Origin: Actinomadura sp. 7K507
GTDB lineage: Bacteria > Actinomycetota > Actinomycetes > Streptosporangiales > Streptosporangiaceae
Reading direction: 5' to 3'
NCBI RefSeq assembly: GCF_004348425.1
Contig: NZ_SMKK01000034.1
Coordinates: 1-48,781, forward strand
Length of the DNA: 48,781 nucleotides
The notes below the pieces were generated by a model. That model was not told the DNA's origin and searched no databases. It was given only the letters and a program-made list of their open reading frames with translations. A program made the translations under genes and the position numbers. Numbering within the stretch: position 1 is the first letter of the stretch; each line of letters begins with the position of its first letter. Positions 23,090 through 31,588 of the stretch are shown here, piece by piece.

Positions 23090-23905
23090 ATGGCTCCACA
23101 GCGGAAGCGCGGGACGGTCTCGCCTACGCTGCTCGCGTTCGGACGCCGCTTCCGGCGACTCCGGGAGGCCAAGGACTGGACGCAGGAGGCCGTAGCCCGG
23201 CGCGCGAACGGCGGCATGGGCGTAAAGCCGCAGTACATCGGGGCCGTCGAGAACGGCCGAACCCGCTGCACGCGGGAGTTCGCCGAGACGATGGACCACG
23301 CCCTGGACGCGAACGGCGAACTGCTCTACCTCTACGACGACCTCGTCAAGGACGCCACGTTCCCGACGTGGTTCGACTGGCACACCGTCGAACCCGAGGC
23401 CATCATGCTGGAGTCGTACCAGCCCCTGCTGGTGCACGGACTGCTCCAGACCCCGGCCTACGCCTCCGCAATTCTCAAGGGGAACAAGGATGCAGTGGAG
23501 GCTCGGATAAATCGTCAGAGCATCCTGACCAGGGAGAATCCGCCGCCCCCAGACTTCTCGCTTCTCCAGGACGAGGTATCCCTCCACCGCCTCACCGGCA
23601 GTGCCGAGATCATGAAGGAGCAGTGGGAGCACCTGCTCTACATGGCGGAGCAAGGAACAGTGGCCTTGCAACTGGTCCCGAGCCGAGGGGAGCACGTCGG
23701 CAACAGCGGGGCCTTCAACATCGCTACCCTGGCTGACCGAACCGAGATCGCCTACGCGGACATGGCAGCGCGCGGGCTGACCATGAGCGACCCAGACGAC
23801 ATTGCGACCCTCCGCAGGACCCTGATGGTGGTTCGATCACTGGCCTTGCCTGTGGATCAGTCCATCGAAATGATTCGTAAGGTGGTACGCGAAAAATGGA
23901 CCTGA
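23090..23905 (+). CDS. XRE family regulator with DUF5753 (WhiJ-like)
   Basis: 271 aa from ATG 23090 (GGGAGG upstream). Helix-turn-helix at about 13-65 (FGRRFRRLREAKDWTQEAVARRA...KPQYIGAVENGRTRCTREFAETMDHAL), then DUF5753 (about 95-268), with the typical WFDWHTVEPEA, YQPLLVHGLLQTPAYASAIL, RINRQSIL and GNSGAFNIATLAD blocks. Proteins like this act with a DUF397 partner in development or antibiotic control (WhiJ/AbaA-type loci). Its last 10 bases overlap the first DUF397 gene. Confidence 0.92.
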   Translation: MAPQRKRGTVSPTLLAFGRRFRRLREAKDWTQEAVARRANGGMGVKPQYIGAVENGRTRCTREFAETMDHALDANGELLYLYDDLVKDATFPTWFDWHTVEPEAIMLESYQPLLVHGLLQTPAYASAILKGNKDAVEARINRQSILTRENPPPPDFSLLQDEVSLHRLTGSAEIMKEQWEHLLYMAEQGTVALQLVPSRGEHVGNSGAFNIATLADRTEIAYADMAARGLTMSDPDDIATLRRTLMVVRSLALPVDQSIEMIRKVVREKWT

Positions 23906-24078
23906 CCAAAGCTGTTTGGCGTAAGTCCAGCTACACAACCGCCAATGGCGGTGACTGCGTGGAGCTGACCTCAGTTCCTAGCACGGTTGCCGTTCGTGAC
24001 AGCAAAGACCCGGATGGGCCGAAGCTGTTGGTGACGCGGCAAGCGTTCGCGGCACTACTCACTGACCTCAAGCGCTAG
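23896..24078 (+). CDS. DUF397 protein
   Basis: 60 aa; WRKSSYTTANGGDCVELTS...VAVRDSKDPDGPKLLVTRQAFAALLTDLK is the full DUF397 signature. Starts inside the end of the XRE-DUF5753 gene, so the pair is co-translated. Expected to bind or modulate that regulator. Confidence 0.92.
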   Translation: MDLTKAVWRKSSYTTANGGDCVELTSVPSTVAVRDSKDPDGPKLLVTRQAFAALLTDLKR

Positions 24079-24100
24079 TCCCGGCTGGTGGACGGTCGAT

Positions 24101-24295
24101 GTGATGGGCCTGAGTAACGCTCTGTGGCGAAAGAGCAGCCGCAGCACCAACAACGGTGGTGCATGCGTCGAGTTGGCTTCCGCTCCGGACACGGTCGTGG
24201 TTCGGGACAGCGAGCATCCGGAGGGGGCGAAGTTGGTGGTGACGCGGCGGGCGTTTGCGGTGTTGTTGGCCGGCCTCAAGGAGTACGGCCGGTAG
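24101..24295 (+). CDS. DUF397 protein, second copy
   Basis: 64 aa; WRKSSRSTNNGGACVELAS...VVVRDSEHPEGAKLVVTRRAFAVLLAGLK. About 65 percent identical to the copy just upstream, so a tandem duplication. Start GTG 24101 or ATG 24104. It is followed by a terminator. Confidence 0.9.
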   Translation: MMGLSNALWRKSSRSTNNGGACVELASAPDTVVVRDSEHPEGAKLVVTRRAFAVLLAGLKEYGR

Positions 24296-24310
24296 TTCGC
24301 AGCGTGGGGC

Positions 24311-24341
24311 GGCCGCCGGCCGCATCTCGCGGGCGGCGGCC
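24311..24341. terminator. Terminator after DUF397 genes
   Basis: GGCCGCCGGCCGC (24311-24323) pairs with GCGGGCGGCGGCC (24329-24341), one mismatch, 5-nt loop, between convergent genes. Confidence 0.8.
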
Positions 24342-24357
24342 TTCCGCTATGGCCTGC

Positions 24358-24765
24358 TCAGTCGATGATGGCGGTGGCCTCTACCTCGACCAGGTGGTCT
24401 GGGGCGGAGAGGGCGGCGACGCCCAGCAGGGTTCCCGGCGGTACCGGGGTGCCGCCGAGCTTTGCTGCTGCGCGGGCGACCCCCTCTAGGAACAGGTCCA
24501 GCTTGTCGGGGGTCCAGTCGACGATGTAGACGGTCAGTTTCGCCACGTCGTCGAAGGAGGCGCCGACTTCGGCCAGGGCGGTGCCGATGTTGAGGTAGCA
24601 CTGCTCGACTTGGGCGGCGAGGTCGCCTTCGCCGACCGTGACTCCATCGGCGTTCCAGGCGACCTGCCCGGCGATGAAGACCAGCTTCGACCCGGTCGCG
24701 ATGGACACCTGCCGGTAGGCGCCGATCTGTGGCAGTCCGGCGGGGTCTACCAAGGTAATGGCCAT
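24358..24765 (-). CDS. RidA family protein (Rid deaminase-like)
   Basis: 135 aa from ATG 24765, with GGAGG 8 nt upstream. RidA/YjgF fold: YRQVSIATGSKLVFIAGQVAWNADG, LNIGTALAEVGASFDDVAKLTVYIVD, and a C-terminal VPPGTLLGVAALSAPDHLVEVEATAI block. The RidA-subfamily Arg that contacts the substrate carboxylate (normally in an xxxR.. position before the last strand) is not evident, so it probably belongs to another Rid subgroup. Last gene of a five-gene catabolic operon; it may remove a reactive enamine/imine intermediate. Confidence 0.85.
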   Translation of the reverse strand: MAITLVDPAGLPQIGAYRQVSIATGSKLVFIAGQVAWNADGVTVGEGDLAAQVEQCYLNIGTALAEVGASFDDVAKLTVYIVDWTPDKLDLFLEGVARAAAKLGGTPVPPGTLLGVAALSAPDHLVEVEATAIID

Positions 24766-24789
24766 GAGGTCTGCCTCCATACTTTGTGG

Positions 24790-26421
24790 TTATGCGGACG
24801 GTGAGCGGCTTCCGCCCACGAGGTGTTCCTCCCGGAGCGCCACCTTCTGGATCTTGCCGGACGCGGTCTGCGGCAGCTCGCTCCGGAAGTGCCAGCTGCG
24901 CGGAACCTTGTACGAGGCGAGCCGGTCGCGGCAGAAGGCATCGAGTTCGTCCCCGGTGAGCCGTGGCCCGTCGGCCGCCACCACGAATGCGGCGACGGTT
25001 TCGCCCCATTCGGCGTCCGGCAGTCCGATCACCGTCACCAGGCTGATGCCGGGGTGGGTGTAGAGGACGTCTTCGATCTCGCGCGGGAAGATGTTCTCGC
25101 CGCCACGGATGATCATGTCCTTGAGCCGGCCCTCGACTGCGACGGACCCCGACGCGTCCATGGTCCCCAGATCGCCGGTGTGCAGCCAGCCGTCGGCGTC
25201 GATGGCCTCGGCGGTCGCTGCGGCGTCGTCGAAGTACTCGGTCATCACGCAGACGCTGCGGGTGCAGATCTCACCGAGTTCGCCGACCCCGGCCACCTCA
25301 CCGGAGCCCGGCGCGATGATTTTGACCTCGGTTCCGGGGAGCGGACGTCCCACCGTGGCCAGCGTCTCCGTGTCCTGCTCCCCGCCGGCGGTGTGCGTGA
25401 TGTACGGCGACGCCTCCGTCTGGCCGTACCCGATGCCGACCCCGACCCCGAGATCACGCTGGGCGCGCAGGACCAGGTCGATCGGTACGGGCGCGCCCCC
25501 GAGCGTGGTCAGCCGCCAGCTCGACACATCACGCGGCCGGTCCGCCTGCCGTTCGAGCATGCGGATCAGCATGGTCGGGACGCTCAGCATGAGGGTTCCC
25601 CGCTCGGCTTCGAACAGGTCCAGCATGAGGTCGGCGTCGAACCCGGCGGGGATCACGTGGCAACCGCCGGTCTGGAGGGCGCCGAGTGTCACCAGCCCGC
25701 AGCCCGCGGTGTGGAACAGGGGCATCGGGTTGACCCAGACATCGTCCGGATGTGCGCCTATGACGGTCGCATACCGCCGCCCGTTGGCGACGAGTCCGCG
25801 GTGGCTGAGCAGCGCTCCCTTCGGTCGCCCGGTGGTCCCCGAGGTGTATTGGATCTGAGCGGGATCCTTCGGCGCGACATGCGGGAGGCCGTCGCGCGCG
25901 CTGCTCTCATCGGCCCGGAGCCCGTCCCAGTCATCGAGGGAGATCACCTCACGCACCTGGGTGCCGTCCCGCGCCGCATTGGCCATCGGCAGCAATTCGG
26001 CGGATCGGTACCGTGGCTGGACGACGATGCCGGCTGCGCGGGACTGCTCCAGCACATACGACAGTTCCGCCTGCCGGAAGGCGGGATTCACCGTGACCAG
26101 GGTCAATCCGGCGAGCGCGGCACCGAATTCGAGTTGGATCCACTCCGGGCTGTTTCCGGCCCACACCGCCAGGCGCTCACCGGGGCTGAACCACCGGAGC
26201 AGAGCGTGGGCGACGCGGACGGAATCCTCCAGCAGTTCTTCGAACGTCCAACGCCTCGCGTGCTCTCCCACGACACCGTCGACGAGTGCCGTCCGATCCC
26301 TCCATTGTGAGGCGGCACGTGTCAGAGCGTCCCCGATGGTGCTGTCCGAGTAGCCGGGGTCGGGATCCGCGTGCCAGAGGGCGGCGGGCAGGACCGGGCG
26401 GTGGTCCTTCGCCGCGGTCAT
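24790..26421 (-). CDS. Acyl-CoA synthetase (AMP-binding enzyme)
   Basis: 543 aa ANL-superfamily ligase that would activate a carboxylic acid to its CoA ester. ATP loop YTSGTTGRPKGA; GYGQTEASPYI (A5); HTGDLGTMDASG (A7); ENIFPREIEDVLYTHPGISLVTVIGLPD (A8-A9) and a C-terminal SGKIQKVALRE with the catalytic Lys. Closest in style to medium/aryl-chain FadD-type ligases. ATG 26421 overlaps the stop of the upstream gene (ATGA). The substrate may be the acid made by the neighbouring aldehyde dehydrogenase; that is inference. Confidence 0.92.
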   Translation of the reverse strand: MTAAKDHRPVLPAALWHADPDPGYSDSTIGDALTRAASQWRDRTALVDGVVGEHARRWTFEELLEDSVRVAHALLRWFSPGERLAVWAGNSPEWIQLEFGAALAGLTLVTVNPAFRQAELSYVLEQSRAAGIVVQPRYRSAELLPMANAARDGTQVREVISLDDWDGLRADESSARDGLPHVAPKDPAQIQYTSGTTGRPKGALLSHRGLVANGRRYATVIGAHPDDVWVNPMPLFHTAGCGLVTLGALQTGGCHVIPAGFDADLMLDLFEAERGTLMLSVPTMLIRMLERQADRPRDVSSWRLTTLGGAPVPIDLVLRAQRDLGVGVGIGYGQTEASPYITHTAGGEQDTETLATVGRPLPGTEVKIIAPGSGEVAGVGELGEICTRSVCVMTEYFDDAAATAEAIDADGWLHTGDLGTMDASGSVAVEGRLKDMIIRGGENIFPREIEDVLYTHPGISLVTVIGLPDAEWGETVAAFVVAADGPRLTGDELDAFCRDRLASYKVPRSWHFRSELPQTASGKIQKVALREEHLVGGSRSPSA

Positions 26422-27389
26422 GTCCTCGCCCCCGCGAGGAATCGACGCGGATTGTCCACGAGAATGGTTTCGATGGTGCGGTCGGCCACGCCCGCCTCGA
26501 GCAATGCGGGAATGACCTCCGTGGAGATGAGGCGGTAGTTCCATTTCTCGCCCAGCTGGGGACGTTCCTTCTCCGAGACGAAGTCTATGAAGCAGGACGC
26601 ATCGTGCGAGACGACGATGCTCTCCCCGTAGCCACGTCGCACAAGGCCCACGAGGGTGTCGATCCGCTGCTGGAGCGGGAGGAACGCGTCGAGTCCGAAA
26701 CGGTCGAGGCCCAGCATCGAACCGGCATCCGCCAGGCGGCACAGATAGTCCGGATCGGTGCTGTCGCCCGCATGGCCGATCACCACCCGGCTCAGATCGA
26801 CCCCCTCTTCCGCGAGCACCCGCTGCGCGACCAGCCCGGACTCGGATCCGGCGTGCGTGTGCACGGTGATCGGGGCCCCGGTCTCGACACTGGCCTGCCC
26901 GACCGCCCTCATCGTGCGCTCCACACCGGGCGTGAGGCCTTGAGCGTCGATGGCGCACTTGAGGATCGCGGCGCGGACGCCGGTGTCGCCGACCCCCTTC
27001 GTGAGGTCCTTGACGAACAGTTCGGTCAGCGGTTCCTCGATGTCGATGAGCAGGCCCGGCCCGCGGCTGAGGAACTGGTGCGGAAGGTCGCTGAATGTGT
27101 AGAGCCCGGTCGCGACGACGATGTTCAGGTTCGTCCGTGCGGCGATGCGCTGGACGCGCGGAATGTACCGACCGAGGCCGAGAACCGTGGGGTCGATGAT
27201 GGTGTCGATGCCGAGGGACTTGAGCTCGTTCAGGTCTCGGACCGCCTGCTCGACCTTCTCCTCCTCATCCCAATCGTCCTGGTAATTCTGCCGGTACTCC
27301 TCACCGAGCACGAAGATGTGCTCATGGACGAGCGTCCGGCCGAGCTCACTGGAATCGACCGGCCCGGCGACTGTCTGTATGTCGGTCAT
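26418..27389 (-). CDS. Phosphotriesterase-family amidohydrolase
   Basis: 323 aa, binuclear-metal TIM-barrel hydrolase. Metal ligands visible: HEH (His22, His24), the Lys to be carbamylated (Lys144 in AILKCA), VHTHAG (His177, His179), IGHAGD (His206) and SHDA (Asp263). The set is complete, so it should be active. Relatives hydrolyse lactones, or other esters, rather than phosphotriesters; in a catabolic operon a lactonase role is plausible. Coupled to the ligase gene by a 4-nt overlap and preceded by the aldehyde dehydrogenase gene by 18 nt. Confidence 0.9.
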   Translation of the reverse strand: MTDIQTVAGPVDSSELGRTLVHEHIFVLGEEYRQNYQDDWDEEEKVEQAVRDLNELKSLGIDTIIDPTVLGLGRYIPRVQRIAARTNLNIVVATGLYTFSDLPHQFLSRGPGLLIDIEEPLTELFVKDLTKGVGDTGVRAAILKCAIDAQGLTPGVERTMRAVGQASVETGAPITVHTHAGSESGLVAQRVLAEEGVDLSRVVIGHAGDSTDPDYLCRLADAGSMLGLDRFGLDAFLPLQQRIDTLVGLVRRGYGESIVVSHDASCFIDFVSEKERPQLGEKWNYRLISTEVIPALLEAGVADRTIETILVDNPRRFLAGART

Positions 27390-27407
27390 GCTTGCCCACC
27401 TCGGATT

Positions 27408-28892
27408 TCACAGGGCCACGACGACGGATTTGGTTTCGAGGTACTGCTCCAGGACGGCGTCGCCCTTCTCCCGGCCCCAGCCGCTCTGCTTGTATCCGCC
27501 GAAAGGCAGCTCGGAGCCGAACACGTGGTAGGTGTTGACGTGCACGGTTCCGGCCTTCAGCCGCTTGGCCAGCCGGTGCGCTTTCGACAGGTCGCGCGTC
27601 CACACGCCGGCCGCGAGACCGTAGATGGTGTCATTGGCCTGGGCCGCCAGATCGTCGATATCGCTGAACGGGAGCGCCGTGACGACCGGACCGAAGATCT
27701 CCTCCCGGACGATCGGATGGTCCCGGTCGGGCCGCGCGATCACACTGGGCTGGACGTAGTATCCGTCGCGGTCCAGCGCGCCGCCCCCGGCCAGCGTCCG
27801 GCCCCCCGAGTCCTTGCTCAGATCGAGATACCGGCCGACCCGTTCGAAGTGCTCCGCCGACACCAGCGGACCCATGTCGGTGTCCGGATCGAGGCCGTAG
27901 CCCACGGTGATGCCGCGCGCATGTTCGGCGAGGCCTTCGACGACGCGGTCGAACTGGGACTCGTGCACGTAGAGACGGCTGCCGGCGGAGCACACCTCGC
28001 CCTGGTTGTAGAAGATCGCAAGCGCGGATCCCGCGATCGCGGCGTCGGCGTCCGCGTCGTCGAGGACGATGTTCGGCGACTTTCCGCCCAGTTCCAGCGA
28101 CACCCGCTTGAGATTGCCCGCCGCGGCGCGCACGATGCCGCGGCCGACCTCGGTCGAACCGGTGAACGCGATCTTGTCGACGCCGTCGTGTGCGGCCAGG
28201 TGGGCTCCGGCGCGTCCCCCGAATCCCGGCACGATGTTGACCACGCCCGGCGGGACACCGGCCTCGTTGAGCAGTTCACCGATCCGCAGGGCGGTCAGCG
28301 GCGTCTGCTCGGCGGGTTTCAGGACGACCGTGTTACCGGTGGCCAGTGCAGGGGCGAGCTTCCACGCGGCCATGAGGATCGGGACGTTCCAGGGGATGAT
28401 CTGCCCGGCGACGCCCAGCGGTTCGCGGGTCGTGTAGGCGTGGAACTCCTGGCCCGGCATGTAGGGCACCGACGGCGTGACCGTCTCCCCGGTGATCCGC
28501 CGTGCCGCGCCGGCCATGTACCAGAACATGTCCGCGGCGAGCGGGATCTCGACGGTGAGCGCCGCGCCGGCCGGCTTTCCGCTGTCGAGTGATTCCAGTT
28601 CCGCGAGTTCTTCGGCGTGCTCGGCGATCAGGTCGCCGATGCGGTGCACGATGCGGCCCCGCTCGCTGGGCGACATGGTCGACCACGGACCTTCCGTGGC
28701 GCGACGGGCCGCGGCCACCGCGCGATCGACGTCCCGTTCCGATGCTTCCGCCACCGTGCTGAGCACTTTGCCGGTGCCCGGATCGATCGTCTCGAACGTC
28801 CTGCCGTCGAGAGCGTCGACGAACTCGCCGTCGATGAACAGCCGGTGCGGCCGGGCGAGGAAGTCCACCGCGAGCTTGGGGGGAGTGGTCAT
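27408..28892 (-). CDS. Aldehyde dehydrogenase (NAD(P)+)
   Basis: 494 aa from ATG 28892 (GGAGAAGGAG upstream). Standard class: IIPWNVP, TGSTEVG, catalytic Glu267 in LELGGKSPN and nucleophile Cys301 in GEVCSAGSRLYV; FGPV and FGGYKQSGWGREKG near the C-terminus, the pattern of betaine-aldehyde/aromatic aldehyde dehydrogenases. It oxidises an aldehyde to an acid, fitting upstream of the acyl-CoA synthetase step. Confidence 0.93.
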   Translation of the reverse strand: MTTPPKLAVDFLARPHRLFIDGEFVDALDGRTFETIDPGTGKVLSTVAEASERDVDRAVAAARRATEGPWSTMSPSERGRIVHRIGDLIAEHAEELAELESLDSGKPAGAALTVEIPLAADMFWYMAGAARRITGETVTPSVPYMPGQEFHAYTTREPLGVAGQIIPWNVPILMAAWKLAPALATGNTVVLKPAEQTPLTALRIGELLNEAGVPPGVVNIVPGFGGRAGAHLAAHDGVDKIAFTGSTEVGRGIVRAAAGNLKRVSLELGGKSPNIVLDDADADAAIAGSALAIFYNQGEVCSAGSRLYVHESQFDRVVEGLAEHARGITVGYGLDPDTDMGPLVSAEHFERVGRYLDLSKDSGGRTLAGGGALDRDGYYVQPSVIARPDRDHPIVREEIFGPVVTALPFSDIDDLAAQANDTIYGLAAGVWTRDLSKAHRLAKRLKAGTVHVNTYHVFGSELPFGGYKQSGWGREKGDAVLEQYLETKSVVVAL

Positions 28893-28912
28893 GGCTCCTT
28901 CTCCGTTCCGCA

Positions 28913-29680
28913 TCAGGCGAGGAACTCGAGGACGCGCGGGATGACGGTGTCCGGGGCTTCGAGACAGGGACTGTGACCAGCGGTCTTGATGCGCCAGAGT
29001 TCGGCGTCCGGAATCGCCTCGAACATCTCGTCCGACCAGGCCGGCGGTCGGGCCTGGTCCTGGGTCCCGGAGATGATGAGCGTCCGCGCGGTGATCAGGG
29101 GCAGCAGGTCGAGCGCGCTCTCCCGCTGGACGACGCCCCGTGCGGCATGAGCGAGCCTGGGGGAGAGCTCACCGAGACGCTCGGTCCACGTCTTGTGAAT
29201 GTCGGAGCGCTCCGGGTCGTTGAGAACGGTCGCCGCGAACAGGATGCCCTTGACGAACTCGACGTCCTCTGGGGTGAATCCCTCCCGCTCGAACCTGTCG
29301 ACGAACGCCCCGAACAGGTCGCGGTTCTCGTCGGTCTCGGCTCCCGCCGACGAGCCCATCAGCACCAGCTTGCCGACCAGTCCGGGTCGGCGGGCCGCCA
29401 TGCGGACCGCGACGTCACCGCCCATCGACTGCCCGACGATCGACACGGAGGCGAGACCGAGCCGGTCGATCAGGGCGAGCATGTCGTCGGTGCACTGATC
29501 CATGGTCACGGTCGCGTCGGCTTCGTCGAGGCGGCCGGCCTGCCCGGGGAACTCCGGCGCGATGAACCGGAAGCGTCCGGCTCCGGCCGCGACGAGGCCT
29601 TCGAAAGCGCGCGGGTCGAGGAACAGCGAGTGCAGGCAGAGCAGGGGGCTCAGATGCGATTCACCGGTGTCGATGGTCAT
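28913..29680 (-). CDS. Alpha/beta hydrolase
   Basis: 255 aa from ATG 29680, with CTGGAGGTCCC upstream. Nucleophile elbow GQSMGG (Ser about 95), oxyanion region LHSLFLDP, acid in LIISGTQDQARP and His in KTAGHSPCLEAP. It resembles enol-lactone hydrolase/ring-fission product hydrolases. First gene of the leftward catabolic operon. Confidence 0.9.
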   Translation of the reverse strand: MTIDTGESHLSPLLCLHSLFLDPRAFEGLVAAGAGRFRFIAPEFPGQAGRLDEADATVTMDQCTDDMLALIDRLGLASVSIVGQSMGGDVAVRMAARRPGLVGKLVLMGSSAGAETDENRDLFGAFVDRFEREGFTPEDVEFVKGILFAATVLNDPERSDIHKTWTERLGELSPRLAHAARGVVQRESALDLLPLITARTLIISGTQDQARPPAWSDEMFEAIPDAELWRIKTAGHSPCLEAPDTVIPRVLEFLA

Positions 29681-29755
29681 GGGACCTCCAGATCGTTCGT
29701 GACGAGGGAGCCGAGGCGCGCTCATCGTCCGAGGGTATGGACCAGGTCACAATGA

Positions 29756-29824
29756 TGTCAATATATGAACGAGATTGCAAATAATGAAAGATTCGGTATT
29801 TGCCATGTAGTTCATAATTTGCAA
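29756..29824. promoter_or_regulatory. Divergent promoter with repeated 14-bp motif (IclR sites)
   Basis: The gap between the hydrolase and ThDP-enzyme genes is markedly AT-rich. It has TTGCAAATAATGAA (29775-29788) and the same motif inverted, TTCATAATTTGCAA (29811-29824; 13 of 14 match), plus a weaker copy TGTCAATATATGAA at 29756-29769. A third good copy overlaps the iclR start at 31575-31588. Confidence 0.65.
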
Positions 29825-29835
29825 GGATTCGCTCC

Positions 29836-31584
29836 ATGACCACTGTCGCTGACGTCATCGCAGGTGCACTGGCCCGTCACGGGGTCGAGACGATCCTGGG
29901 CCAGAGCAATCCGACCGAGCTGATGCTCGCCGCCGAGCGCATCGGGATCCGCCAGATCCTTTACCGGACGGAGAACGCGGGCGGCGCGATGGCCGACGGG
30001 TTCGCCCGGATCTCCGGCCGGATCGGGGTGGTGGCCGCCCAGAACGGCCCCGCCGCGGCCCTGCTCGTCGCCCCGATGGGGGAAGCCCTCAAGGCGTCGA
30101 TACCGATGCTCGTGCTCGTGCAGGAGGTGCCGTCGGGCAGCCGCGACCGCAACGCGTTTCAGGAGTTGGACCACTTCGCGCTGTTCGCGAGCGTCTCGAA
30201 TTGGACCCGGCGCATCGATGATCCGGCGCGTGTGGAGGACACCATCGACCAGGCGCTCACCATGGCCAACAGCGGACGGCCCGGGCCGGTCGTCCTGCTC
30301 GTCCCCCGGGACGTCCTCGGAAAGCCGGCCGTGCCCGGACGATTCGCGCGCACCGCGGACCTCGGGGCCTTCCCGCTCGACCGTCCCCGGCCGGACGCCG
30401 CCGCGGTGTCGCGGGCGGCGCAGCTCATCGCCGCTGCGCGGTCGCCCCTGGTCGTCGCGGGCGGCGGAGTGCACGGTTCGGGCGCGGTGGCCGAACTGGC
30501 CGCGCTGCAGGAGATCGCCCACCTTCCCGTGGTCACGACGAACATGGGCAAGGGCGCCGTGGACGAATCGGGCCCACTGTCACTGGGGGTCGCCGCCAAT
30601 CTCACCGGCGAGCGCGGACCCGCGCACTTTCACCTCGACCTGATCGGCGAAGCCGATGTCGTCCTGCTGGTCGGTACCCGGACGAATGAGAACGGCACCG
30701 AGGGCTGGACGCTGACATCCCCCGACGCCACCTATATCCACATCGACGTCGATCCGCTCGAAGTGGGACGGAACTACGAGTCCCTTCGCCTGTTCGGCGA
30801 TGCCCGGGCCGCGCTCGGGGACCTCACGGCCGCCCTGGCGGAAACCGATCTCACCGCCCGCGCCGCCCGGTCGGAAGAGCTCAGAGCCACCATCGCCGCC
30901 GGCCGTCAGCAGCATTTCGAGGCCGTCACCCCGCTGCTGGAATCGGGCGAGACCCCCATTGCCCCGGAACGCCTCTTCGCGGAGCTCGGCCAGCTCCTGG
31001 ATTCCGACGACATCGTGGTCGCCGACGCCAGTTACTCCTCTTTCTGGATCGCCGCCCACCTCCTGGCGAAGCGCCCAGGCCAGCGCTTCCTCATGCCACG
31101 AGGTCTAGCCGGCCTCGGCTGGGGACTGCCGCTGGCGCTGGGAGCGAAAATCGCCGCGCCCGCGCGACGCGTCATCGCGATCGTCGGGGACGGCGGCTTC
31201 GCACACGTCTGGCCGGAGCTGGAAACCGCTCTGCGAGAGCACCTCCCGGTGACCGTCGTGGTGCTCAACAACTCGGTCCTGGGAGCCCAGCGGCATGCCG
31301 AGAACGCCGTGTTCGGCGAAACGACCACCGGTGTGGAGTTCGATCCCGTGGACCACGCCGCCATCGCGACCGCCGTTGGCGCCACGGGGGTCGTGGTCGA
31401 TCACCCGGACGCCATCGCCCCCGCATTGCGCAAGGCGCTGGAATCCGGCCACACCACGGTCCTCGACGTGATCGTCGACCCCGACGCCTATCCGCCCGTC
31501 CGGTCGTTCGACGCGTTCACCGACCGGCTCAACGCCCCCCTGCATCGGGCCCACGCCCGTCCAGCAACTGATAGTTTCAAATAG
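29836..31584 (+). CDS. Thiamine diphosphate-dependent enzyme (acetolactate synthase-like)
   Basis: 582 aa three-domain ThDP enzyme. N-terminal Pyr domain with catalytic Glu46 (YRTENAGGAMADGFAR); middle domain about 190-325; C-terminal PP domain with RGLAGLGWGLPLALGAKIA and the ThDP motif GDGGFAHVW...TVVVLNNS. It is not a standard anabolic IlvB: it has no linked small subunit, and sits divergent from a degradation operon. Candidates are a benzoylformate-decarboxylase-type enzyme or a C-C hydrolase like cyclohexane-1,2-dione hydrolase. Its stop TAG overlaps the iclR GTG. Confidence 0.88.
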   Translation: MTTVADVIAGALARHGVETILGQSNPTELMLAAERIGIRQILYRTENAGGAMADGFARISGRIGVVAAQNGPAAALLVAPMGEALKASIPMLVLVQEVPSGSRDRNAFQELDHFALFASVSNWTRRIDDPARVEDTIDQALTMANSGRPGPVVLLVPRDVLGKPAVPGRFARTADLGAFPLDRPRPDAAAVSRAAQLIAAARSPLVVAGGGVHGSGAVAELAALQEIAHLPVVTTNMGKGAVDESGPLSLGVAANLTGERGPAHFHLDLIGEADVVLLVGTRTNENGTEGWTLTSPDATYIHIDVDPLEVGRNYESLRLFGDARAALGDLTAALAETDLTARAARSEELRATIAAGRQQHFEAVTPLLESGETPIAPERLFAELGQLLDSDDIVVADASYSSFWIAAHLLAKRPGQRFLMPRGLAGLGWGLPLALGAKIAAPARRVIAIVGDGGFAHVWPELETALREHLPVTVVVLNNSVLGAQRHAENAVFGETTTGVEFDPVDHAAIATAVGATGVVVDHPDAIAPALRKALESGHTTVLDVIVDPDAYPPVRSFDAFTDRLNAPLHRAHARPATDSFK

Positions 31585-31588
31585 TGAA
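31575..31588. promoter_or_regulatory. IclR motif copy over the iclR start
   Basis: TTTCAAATAGTGAA, 12 of 14 bases as in the site at 29775-29788. It covers the end of the ThDP gene and the GTG of iclR; it could autoregulate or act as a roadblock. Confidence 0.5.

Noticed and set aside
26286..28592. 768-codon frame opposite the phosphotriesterase-like and aldehyde dehydrogenase genes
   Set aside because: Both real genes have complete active sites on the other strand; this frame has none.
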